NCBI GenBank assembly: GCA_028291445.1
Contig: JAQGIA010000663.1
Coordinates: forward strand, 1-5,403
From: Belnapia sp.
Lineage (GTDB): Bacteria; Pseudomonadota; Alphaproteobacteria; Acetobacterales; Acetobacteraceae
Direction: 5' to 3'
Length of the DNA: 5,403 nt
Position 1 is the first letter of the stretch; every line of letters begins with the position of its first letter. Both the position numbers and the translations under genes were made by a program. Below, piece by piece: positions 1 to 5,403 of this stretch. Below the pieces are notes generated by a model. It ran no database searches. It worked only from the letters and a program-made list of their open reading frames with translations, and had not been told where the DNA came from.

Positions 1-828
1 CGGCGCGCGGAAGCCGGCGAGCCGGCCGCGCAGCGTCGCCAGGTAGTAGCGGGCCGCCAGCCCGCGGCCGCGCAGCGCACTCAGCGCGATGCCGCCGAGC
101 GGGCGGATCAGGAAGGGCAACCAGACCGCGGCCGGCATCGCATGCCGCCGCAGCACGAAGCCGAGCCCCCGGCCATAGAGCGCGGCCCGCTCCACCGCGA
201 CCGGTGTCAGCCGCTTGTCGGGATGCACCACCAGTTGCGCCGGGTCGTAGCGTGCCGCATGGCCGGCGCGGATCGCCCGCAACACGAGGTCGTTGCCCTC
301 GGCCGAGCCGAAATCCGTGCCGGGGCCGAGGCGCTCGTCGAAGCCGCCCAGGGCGAGGGCGATGTCGCGGCGGAGGAAGAGGTTGAACTCGATCACGCTG
401 GTCCAGACATTGGCCGGGGTGATCGGCCCTGGTTCCATCCGCCAGCGGCCGGAGCCGAGCCCACCATCCGGCGAGGCGGCCGGGCCGGTCAGCACCGCCA
501 GCGCCGGATTGGCGGCGAAACCGGCGGCGACCCGTCCCAGCAGTCCGGGTGGCAGCAGGCAGTCGTCGTCGGGGAAGCCGACCAGGGCGCCACGCGCCAG
601 CCGCAGGCCGAGGTTGCGGGCGTGGCAGGCATTGGCCACCGCCGATCGGTGCCAGATCAACGCCAGCCTCGGACTATAGGCGGCGATCACCGGGGCCAGC
701 CGGTCATCGGCGTTCTGGTCGACGACGATCACCTCGATATCGGCGCCACCTTGGGCCAGCAGGCTGTCGAACAGCGCGGCCAGCTCGGTGTCGCGGCCGC
801 GCGTGGCGACCACTAGGGAAAAGTTCAC
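1..828 (-). CDS. GT2-family glycosyltransferase, C-terminus cut off by window edge
   Basis: This gene encodes a GT-A fold glycosyltransferase that probably adds a sugar from a nucleotide-sugar donor to the growing lipid-linked repeat unit at the cytoplasmic face of the membrane. Reading from a GTG at 828-826, the frame stays open for 276 codons to the first base of the window, so the stop is not seen. The N-terminus has the GT2 beta-strand start VVATRGR (residues 6-12) and the nucleotide-binding strand IVVDQN (34-39). The metal-binding acidic triplet DDD lies at 87-89 in GFPDDD. GGFDE (161-165) followed by EGND (177-180) matches the acceptor-side region where GT2 enzymes carry the catalytic-base acid. 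A hydrophobic stretch follows residue 235. The GTG start overlaps the upstream stop as GTGA; the only Shine-Dalgarno-like match, GAGG at 842-839, is far away (10 nt), so coupling is the likely mode of initiation. Donor and acceptor cannot be read from the sequence. Family assignment is confident; the exact role is inferred from context. Confidence 0.88.
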   Translation of the reverse strand, partial: MNFSLVVATRGRDTELAALFDSLLAQGGADIEVIVVDQNADDRLAPVIAAYSPRLALIWHRSAVANACHARNLGLRLARGALVGFPDDDCLLPPGLLGRVAAGFAANPALAVLTGPAASPDGGLGSGRWRMEPGPITPANVWTSVIEFNLFLRRDIALALGGFDERLGPGTDFGSAEGNDLVLRAIRAGHAARYDPAQLVVHPDKRLTPVAVERAALYGRGLGFVLRRHAMPAAVWLPFLIRPLGGIALSALRGRGLAARYYLATLRGRLAGFRAP

Positions 829-1931
829 GGCAGCAGCGCCTCGACATGCGCACGCATGGCGGTGCGGAAGGCGTCTTCCGAGAAGCGCAGCGCATTGGCC
901 CGGCAGGCGGCGGGGTCGATGGCGATCGTCTCGAAGCGCTCGACCGCGGCGACGATGGCGGCAGCGCTCTGCTCGGCGAAGAGCAACCCGGTCGGCGTCG
1001 CCCCGGTGCGGATGATGTCGCGGGCGCCGCCACGGCCGAAGGCGATCAGCGGCGTGCCGCAGGCCTGGGCCTCGACCATGGCGATGCCGAAATCCTCCTC
1101 GGCGGCGGCGAGGACGGCGCGGGCCGTCTGGGTCAGCGCCACCAGCTCGGCCTGCGGCACCCGGCCACGGAATTCGACGTTCGGCGCCCCGGCCGCGGCT
1201 TCCCGCACCATGACCTCGGAAGGCCCGTCCCCGGTTACCACCAGGCGCCGGCCCGGCATGTTCCGGAAGGCCTCCACCACCAACTCCACCCGCTTGTAGG
1301 GCACCATGCGGGAGGCGATGAGGTAATGCCCCGACCGCTCCCCGCCGAGGCTGAACCGCGCCACATCGACCGGCGGATGGATCACGGTCGCGTCGCGCCG
1401 CCAGACCTTGCGGATGCGCTCGGCGATGTAGCTGCTGTTGGCGACCAGGCTGTCGACCCCGGCCGCCGAGCTGCGGTCCCAGAGCCGCAGGCGGTGCAGC
1501 AGCCAGCGGGTATAGGCGCCTTTCAGCCCGTGCTCGAGGCTGGCTTGGCGCAGGTATTGGTGCTGCAGGTCCCAGGCGTAGCGCATCGGGCTGTGGATAT
1601 AGCTGACATGGAGCTGGCCCGGCCCGGTCAGCACGCCCTTGGCCACGGCATGCGAGGAGGAGACGACCAGGTCGAAGCCCGCCAGGTCGAATTGCTCGAT
1701 CGCCAGCGGCATGAGGCCGAGGTAGTTGCGGAACCGCCGTCGGGAGAAGGGCAGCCGCTGGATGAAGCTGGTATGGACCGGGCGGCCGCCGAGGAAGCCG
1801 CGTTCGGCTTCCGGCAGGAAGTCGCAGACGGCGAAGACCTCGGCTTCCGGCCAGATCGCCAGGAACTGTTCCAGCACCCGTTCGGAGCCGGCGTAACTCT
1901 CCAGCCATTCATGGACCAGTGCGACCTTCAC
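825..1931 (-). CDS. GT4-family glycosyltransferase, WbaZ-like
   Basis: This is a GT-B fold retaining glycosyltransferase (GT4) of 368 residues, a normal length for the family. The N-terminus KVALVHEWL (2-10) followed by AGSER (14-18) is typical of the WbaZ-like branch. The C-terminal donor domain carries SRMVPYKR (207-214), with the basic residues expected to contact donor phosphate, then a GDGP loop. The EX7E motif has E279 and E287 in EDFGIAMVE. The start is GTG at 1931-1929, overlapping the preceding gene's TGA as GTGA and preceded by a good Shine-Dalgarno (GGAGAGG, 1942-1936). The frame stays open further upstream to about 2096, but that stretch lies inside the preceding gene and its residues look nothing like a GT4 N-terminus. 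WbaZ of Salmonella is a mannosyltransferase, so GDP-mannose is a reasonable guess for the donor, but specificity in this family is not predictable from motifs. It acts in the cytoplasm on the lipid-linked intermediate. Confidence 0.9.
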   Translation of the reverse strand: MKVALVHEWLESYAGSERVLEQFLAIWPEAEVFAVCDFLPEAERGFLGGRPVHTSFIQRLPFSRRRFRNYLGLMPLAIEQFDLAGFDLVVSSSHAVAKGVLTGPGQLHVSYIHSPMRYAWDLQHQYLRQASLEHGLKGAYTRWLLHRLRLWDRSSAAGVDSLVANSSYIAERIRKVWRRDATVIHPPVDVARFSLGGERSGHYLIASRMVPYKRVELVVEAFRNMPGRRLVVTGDGPSEVMVREAAAGAPNVEFRGRVPQAELVALTQTARAVLAAAEEDFGIAMVEAQACGTPLIAFGRGGARDIIRTGATPTGLLFAEQSAAAIVAAVERFETIAIDPAACRANALRFSEDAFRTAMRAHVEALLP

Positions 1932-3019
1932 GCATCCTCTCCGAGCAGCGCCACCAACCGTTCCGCCGCGCCGCGCCAGGAATAGCCGGCGGCCCGGGCC
2001 AGGCCATCGCGGCGCAGCCTGTCGGCGAGGCCCGGCTCGTCCAGCAGCCGCGCCAAGGCCTCCGGCAGGCGGCGCGGACCGTTGGCATCGAACCACAGCG
2101 CCGCATCGCCGCAGACCTCGGGCACCGCGGCTGCGGCGGTGGCGATGACCGGGCAGCCGCAGGTCATGGCCTCCAGCGGCGGCAGGCCGAAGCCCTCGTA
2201 GCGGGAGGGGAAGATCAGGCAGAGCGCCGCTTCATACAACGCGCGCAGCTCGGCATCCGTTACCCGGCCGAGCGGGGTCACCGCCTGGCCTTCCGGGTCA
2301 CTGGCGTTGCGGAAGACGCTGGCATCGGCGGCGCCGGCGACGGCCAGGGTCAGGCCGCGTGCCGCCAGCAGCGCCTGCGCTTCGGCCAGGCCGGCGAGGC
2401 CCTTGTGGGCGGCCCTGGTGCCGACCACCAGGACGAAGCGCCCCGGCAGCAGCCCGTGCCTGGCCAGGACGGCGGTATCGGCCGGCGCCCGCAGGATATG
2501 CTCGCCGCCCTCGTGCACCACGCCGATCCGCGCCGGGGCGATGCCGAGGTGATGCGCGATGCGGCCGCGGGAGAATTCCGAAACCGTCAGCAACCGGGTC
2601 CCCAGCCGTGGCAAGGCGCGGTGCAGGCTGCGGTACCAGCCTCGGAAGGCGGCGGAATAGCTTTCCGGCGTGTCGAAGGCCCCGGCATCGTGGATCACCA
2701 CCGCCTGCCGCCGCCCCAGACCGAGAGGAGGGGGCGCGAGCGGTGCGGTGTTGCCGAGGTTGACCAGCAGGCTGCCGCGCGCCCGAAACGGCAATTCGAG
2801 CTGTTCCCACGCCTGGCCGCGCAGCCGGCCGAAGGCCTCGTCCCGCAGATGGGGGAAGGGGGAGGGCGTGCCAGCCGCCGGGCGCAGCAGCCGGGCGCTG
2901 GGCAGCAGCCCCTCGGCCGCCATGGCATCCAGCGCCTGGGTGATCTCGGTGGCGAAGCGTTGCACGCCGGTTATGCGCTGGGTGAGGAAGCGGCCGTTGA
3001 TGGCGAGCGGGGGCGTCAT
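1928..3019 (-). CDS. GT4-family glycosyltransferase, MtfB-like
   Basis: This is a GT-B fold glycosyltransferase of 363 residues, predicted to transfer a sugar to the lipid-linked oligosaccharide in the cytoplasm. The N-terminus INGRFL (7-12) and TGVQRF (17-22) is characteristic of a GT4 branch that includes MtfB-like mannosyltransferases. Further motifs are VIHD (108-111), VSEFSR (146-151), and VVGTRAAHKG (198-207), which opens the donor-binding domain. The EX7E motif lies in FPSRYEGFGLPPLE (270-283), with E275 and E283. The ATG at 3019-3017 overlaps the flippase TGA as ATGA. The frame is open upstream to about 3298, but those residues are arginine- and proline-rich translation of the flippase gene's other frame and do not resemble the family. 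The downstream end overlaps the next gene by GTGA. MtfB transfers mannose in E. coli O9 antigen, but the sugar used here is unknown. Family is firm; the subfamily name is my recognition of the N-terminal motif only. Confidence 0.9.
   Translation of the reverse strand: MTPPLAINGRFLTQRITGVQRFATEITQALDAMAAEGLLPSARLLRPAAGTPSPFPHLRDEAFGRLRGQAWEQLELPFRARGSLLVNLGNTAPLAPPPLGLGRRQAVVIHDAGAFDTPESYSAAFRGWYRSLHRALPRLGTRLLTVSEFSRGRIAHHLGIAPARIGVVHEGGEHILRAPADTAVLARHGLLPGRFVLVVGTRAAHKGLAGLAEAQALLAARGLTLAVAGAADASVFRNASDPEGQAVTPLGRVTDAELRALYEAALCLIFPSRYEGFGLPPLEAMTCGCPVIATAAAAVPEVCGDAALWFDANGPRRLPEALARLLDEPGLADRLRRDGLARAAGYSWRGAAERLVALLGEDA
1936..1942 (-). promoter_or_regulatory. Ribosome binding site that fixes the GTG start at 1931
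   Basis: The minus strand reads GGAGAGG from 1942 to 1936, with 4 nt between its last base and the GTG at 1931 (7 nt from the GGAG core). It lies within the last codons of the upstream GT4 gene. An ATG at 1935-1933 is out of frame with the glycosyltransferase and opens only a shadow frame. This is the clearest Shine-Dalgarno in the window and supports the GTG rather than any upstream in-frame start. Confidence 0.6.
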
Positions 3020-4551
3020 GGCGACCCGGAATCCGGCAAGTTGGGGCGCAGCAGCAGCCCGGGGTGGCGGATCATGCTGCCGAGGTGGCCGCGCTCCAGC
3101 GGATCTAGGGTGCGGTAGGCAGCGACGAGAAACCCGGCGAGCGCCAGGGCACCGGCCCCGACCAGGCTGGGCAGGCCGGGCATGGCCAGGACCAGCAACA
3201 ACCCGGCGCCGCCGGCCAGCATCGGCACCGCCAGCCGTCGTGCCGCCGTGGTGGCCGGCGGGTAGAGCCGGCTCAACAGCCAGAGCTTGCCGGCGCAATC
3301 GGTCGCCGCCCGCAGCGTCCAGGCGATGGCGGCGCCCTCGATCCCGGCCAGGCGGATCAGCAGCACCGCCAGGGGCAGGAAGACCAGCGCCTGGAGCAGG
3401 GCGAATTTCGCCGTCGCATCCGGCCGGCCGATGGCATCGATCAGGCTATTGGGGGCGAAGGCGACGCAGCTGAAGAAGATGCCGCAGCCAAGCCATTGCA
3501 GCACCCGGCCGCTGCCCTCGGCGAAGCCCTGGCCAAGCCACAGCCACAGGATTTCCCGTGCGCCGCCGACCAGCAGCAGGCAGGCCGGGAAGACCAGCAG
3601 CATCACCAGCAGCCCGCCCCGCCGCAGCAGCGCCGCGGTCGGTGCCGGGGCAGTGGCGAAGGAGGAGGCGAAGGCCGGCAGCAAGGTCTGCGCCACCGCG
3701 ACCGGCAGGATCCAGACCCGCAGCACCAGGTCGAGTGGCGTGGCATAGAAGGCGACCGCCGAAAGGGTGAGGATGGCGCCGATCAGGAAGCGGTCGGCGT
3801 ATAGCAGCGCCTGGGTCAGCAGCCCCGAGAAGGTCATCCAGCCGCCGAGCCGCAACAGCGGCACGACCAGCGCCAGCTTCGGCCGCCGCAGCCCGAAGCC
3901 GGGTAGCAGCGGGCGGATCAGCCAGAGATAGGAGAGCGTATTGGCCAGCCGGCAGGCGACCAGTGCCAGCATGACGCCGACCAGGCTGTCCCAGACCAGC
4001 AGCACCAGCACCGGGCCGAGGTAGTAGAACAGGTTGACCGGGATGGTGACGAGGTTGGCGGCGCGGAAGCGCTGGTAGGCGGCCAGCACGCCCCAGAGCG
4101 CGGCATTCAGCACCACCAGCGGCGCCGCCGCGGCCAGCACCCGCATGGCGCCGATCGCTTGGTCGCGCAGCCCGGGCGGCACCTGCAGGATGCGGTCGAC
4201 CAGGACCGGGACGAAGACCCAGAGGCCGATGGCGACCAGGATGCTGATGCCGAGCAGGGCGCCGATGGCGGCTTCCACCAGCTCCGCCGCATCCGAGTTC
4301 CGCCCGGCGCCGATCCGTTCGGACAGCGCCCGGGTCAGCGCCTGGCCGACGCCGAAGTCGAAGACCCCGAAGACCCCGACCATGGCGAGCGCCAGAGTGA
4401 ACAGCCCCCAGCGGTCGAGCCCGAGCTGATGGATGAGGATGGGGGTGAGGACCAGGGCCAGCAGCAGCGGCAGCCCGCGGCCAAGCCCATTCCACAGGAC
4501 ACCCGCGACCATGGTGCGGCCGCGGGTGCGGGACTCTGCCGGATTGGCCAT
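3016..4551 (-). CDS. Wzx-like polysaccharide flippase (MOP superfamily)
   Basis: This is a polytopic inner-membrane protein, predicted to flip the undecaprenyl-pyrophosphate-linked repeat unit from the cytoplasmic to the periplasmic leaflet. Nearly the whole 511-residue product is hydrophobic, with about 12 to 14 candidate membrane segments. Using numbering from the ATG at 4554, the first two lie near 17-41 and 49-70. The early motif GLDRWGLF (45-52) then FDFGVGQALTR (65-75), and YADRFLIG (252-259) in the middle, are typical of this flippase family. A short hydrophilic tail (about 481-512) ends the protein. Tandem ATGs occur at 4554 and 4551; I prefer 4551 because AAGGA (4560-4556) is then 4 nt away rather than 1. 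The open frame continues to 4701, but that part overlaps the sugar transferase and is cysteine/proline-rich with no family similarity. Its TGA overlaps the next gene's ATG. The transported glycan is unknown. An O-antigen, capsule or exopolysaccharide flippase would look alike. Confidence 0.9.
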   Translation of the reverse strand: MANPAESRTRGRTMVAGVLWNGLGRGLPLLLALVLTPILIHQLGLDRWGLFTLALAMVGVFGVFDFGVGQALTRALSERIGAGRNSDAAELVEAAIGALLGISILVAIGLWVFVPVLVDRILQVPPGLRDQAIGAMRVLAAAAPLVVLNAALWGVLAAYQRFRAANLVTIPVNLFYYLGPVLVLLVWDSLVGVMLALVACRLANTLSYLWLIRPLLPGFGLRRPKLALVVPLLRLGGWMTFSGLLTQALLYADRFLIGAILTLSAVAFYATPLDLVLRVWILPVAVAQTLLPAFASSFATAPAPTAALLRRGGLLVMLLVFPACLLLVGGAREILWLWLGQGFAEGSGRVLQWLGCGIFFSCVAFAPNSLIDAIGRPDATAKFALLQALVFLPLAVLLIRLAGIEGAAIAWTLRAATDCAGKLWLLSRLYPPATTAARRLAVPMLAGGAGLLLVLAMPGLPSLVGAGALALAGFLVAAYRTLDPLERGHLGSMIRHPGLLLRPNLPDSGSP

Positions 4552-4555
4552 CATG

Positions 4556-4560
4556 TCCTT
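4556..4560 (-). promoter_or_regulatory. Ribosome binding site of the flippase gene
   Basis: The minus strand reads AAGGA from 4560 to 4556, followed by C and then ATGATG. Spacing is 1 nt to the first ATG (4554) and 4 nt to the second (4551), which favours the second. The site overlaps the 8-bp palindrome CTTCGAAG (4558-4565), which could compete for ribosome access. Confidence 0.45.
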
Positions 4561-4569
4561 CGAAGCGTG

Positions 4570-4594
4570 CCGCGGCGCCGTGCCAGCGCCGCGG
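4570..4594 (-). promoter_or_regulatory. GC-rich hairpin in the gap between sugar transferase and flippase genes
   Basis: A perfect 9-bp inverted repeat pairs 4570-4578 with 4586-4594 around a 7-nt loop (4579-4585); all nine pairs are G-C. It sits in the only sizeable gap between genes downstream of the first gene. No run of U follows it in the transcript, so it is not a canonical intrinsic terminator. It could stabilise mRNA ends after processing, cause partial attenuation, or affect translation of the flippase, whose ribosome binding site begins about 10 nt downstream. In 70% GC DNA some such stems arise by chance, so function is inferred only. Confidence 0.4.
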
Positions 4595-4615
4595 TCCCCG
4601 GTCAAGTGGGGGCCT

Positions 4616-5248
4616 TCAGTAGGCGCCGCGCCGCAGCAGCACCACGGCGGGGGTGCGCAGGAGAATCCGCAGATCCTCGAGCAGCGAGGGGTTGGTGGCA
4701 TAGCGCACGTCGAGCGCCACCCGCGTGTCGTAGCTGGTGTCCGACCGGCCGCTGACCTGCCAAAGGCCGGTGATGCCGGGGCGGACCGACATGTAATGGG
4801 CAGCGGCGGCGCCGTAATGGGCGGCGAGCTCGGCGGCGATGACCGGCCGGGGGCCGACCAGGCTCATGTCGCCGCGCAGCACGTTGATGAGCTGGGGCAG
4901 CTCGTCCAGGCTGCTGGCCCGCAGGAACCGGCCGATCCAGGTGATGCGCGGGTCGTGCCGCAGCTTGCGGGAGGCTTCCCACTCGGCCCGCGCCGCCGGG
5001 TCATGCGCCAGCAGGGCTTCGAGCCGGGCGGCGCTGTCGGTCACCATGGAGCGGAACTTGAGGCAGCCGAAACGGCAGCCGCCACGGCCGATCCGCTCAT
5101 GCGCATAGAAGGCCGGGCCACCATCCGCGCGCACCAGCAGGGCCAGCAGCAGGAAGACCGGCAAGGTCAGCAGCAGCAGCCCGCTGGCGCCGGCGATATC
5201 GAGCGCCCGCTTCAGGCTGGGGGCCACCGTCGCGGCCGGCGTGGCCAT
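4616..5248 (-). CDS. ExoY/WcaJ-type undecaprenyl-phosphate sugar-1-phosphate transferase (initiating phosphoglycosyl transferase)
   Basis: This membrane-associated enzyme transfers a sugar-1-phosphate from a UDP-sugar to undecaprenyl phosphate, the first step of repeat-unit assembly. From the ATG at 5248 it has 210 residues, the compact monotopic form without the large N-terminal domain of full WcaJ. KRALDI (13-18) precedes one hydrophobic re-entrant helix with a central proline (P30). KFRSM (64-68) follows, then LDELPQL (114-120) with the catalytic Asp-Glu pair D115-E116, MSLVGPRP (128-135) and RPGITGLWQVSGR (156-168). The end, RRGAY, resembles the C-terminus of Sinorhizobium ExoY. ExoY uses UDP-galactose; galactose or glucose is likely here but not decided by sequence. 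The same frame extends to a GTG at 5350 (244 residues). Those extra codons are unlike the gene in third-base composition, and neither start has a good Shine-Dalgarno, so the start is uncertain. It is the first gene of the visible operon. Confidence 0.92.
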   Translation of the reverse strand: MATPAATVAPSLKRALDIAGASGLLLLTLPVFLLLALLVRADGGPAFYAHERIGRGGCRFGCLKFRSMVTDSAARLEALLAHDPAARAEWEASRKLRHDPRITWIGRFLRASSLDELPQLINVLRGDMSLVGPRPVIAAELAAHYGAAAAHYMSVRPGITGLWQVSGRSDTSYDTRVALDVRYATNPSLLEDLRILLRTPAVVLLRRGAY

Positions 5249-5403
5249 GCTTGGGCAGGGAATGGCGGGGCCGGCCGGCAGGGCGCGCAACGGCACGGGT
5301 TGAAAAGATACAGAGTGGTGAAAGGGCAGGGGGTGGTTATGGGCCGACACGCGGGGTGCGGGAGACCGCGGCTGCGTCAGACCCTGATATGCCTCAACGC
5401 CGA
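5249..5403 (-). other. Upstream region of the operon, possible leader and promoter
   Basis: No independent gene is supported in these 155 bases. They contain the most AT-rich pocket in the window, about 5295-5325. Reading on the minus strand, TATCTT (5310-5305) could serve as a -10 element about 57 nt before the ATG at 5248, but no TTGACA-like -35 is seen at 16-18 nt spacing. The alternative is that 5249-5350 encodes a 34-residue N-terminal extension of the sugar transferase starting at GTG 5350. Codon use argues mildly for non-coding leader. Confidence 0.35.

Noticed and set aside
549..1985. Plus-strand open frame of 478 codons antisense to the WbaZ-like GT4 gene and the start of the GT2 gene.
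   Set aside because: It is the mirror frame of well-recognised minus-strand glycosyltransferases in very GC-rich DNA, where stops are rare. The product is rich in Arg, Gly, Ala, Gln and His with no family motif.
1919..3118. Plus-strand open frame of 399 codons antisense to the MtfB-like GT4 gene.
   Set aside because: Same GC-driven shadow. The opposite strand has clear EX7E, HD and SEFSR motifs, while this product has no recognisable domain.
4359..4376. 9-bp tandem repeat (cgaagaccc twice).
   Set aside because: It encodes the repeated Gly-Val-Phe within the conserved GVFGVFDFG segment of the flippase, so protein sequence explains it; only two copies are present.
3446..4495. Second minus-strand frame of 349 codons inside the flippase gene.
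   Set aside because: It is an out-of-frame reading of the flippase, low-complexity Ala/Gly/Arg/Pro, without membrane segments or its own start signal.
4570..4594. Intrinsic terminator separating the sugar transferase from the rest of the operon.
   Set aside because: The stem is strong, but the transcript continues with mixed sequence (ACGCTTCGAAGGA) rather than a U-run, and the genes on either side belong to one pathway.
4552..4701. Longer flippase starting at 4701.
   Set aside because: The extra residues overlap the sugar transferase coding end, are Cys/Pro-rich and not flippase-like, and a Shine-Dalgarno with tandem ATGs occurs at 4560-4549.
5351..5403. Possible TTGAGG -35 element at the right end.
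   Set aside because: No matching -10 follows at 16-18 nt, so a single hexamer resemblance is not enough to call a promoter.

Overview
The window is a very GC-rich (roughly 70%) bacterial segment in which every supportable gene lies on the minus strand. It reads as one operon for building a lipid-linked surface or secreted polysaccharide. Strong preference for G or C at third codon positions, and the resemblance of the first gene to rhizobial ExoY, suggest an alphaproteobacterium. Rhodospirillales/Acetobacteraceae is my guess, inferred from composition and protein style only.

In transcription order (right to left): (1) 5249-5403, a short upstream region with an unusually AT-rich pocket, possibly leader or promoter; (2) 5248-4616, an ExoY/WcaJ-type phosphoglycosyl transferase that would put the first sugar phosphate on undecaprenyl phosphate; (3) a 61-64 bp gap with a strong GC hairpin but no U-tract; (4) 4551-3016, a Wzx-like flippase of the MOP superfamily; (5) 3019-1928, a GT4 glycosyltransferase; (6) 1931-825, a second, different GT4 glycosyltransferase, WbaZ-like in style; (7) 828 to the left edge, a GT2 glycosyltransferase whose C-terminus is cut off by the window.

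Genes 4 to 7 are joined by three consecutive 4-base stop/start overlaps (ATGA, GTGA, GTGA), which points to translational coupling. Two of these starts are GTG, and the last gene is easy to miss because it runs off the window.

Together the genes give the logic of a Wzx/Wzy-type pathway. The initiating transferase starts the repeat unit on the inner face of the cytoplasmic membrane, three cytoplasmic glycosyltransferases extend it, and the flippase moves it to the periplasm. No polymerase, chain-length regulator (Wzc/ExoP type), outer-membrane exporter or sugar-nucleotide synthesis gene is in the window, so these must lie outside if the pathway is complete. I found no mobile element, CRISPR array, tRNA or rRNA. 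I see no evidence of a previously undescribed system; the content is a recognisable polysaccharide locus with some noteworthy gene-junction structure.
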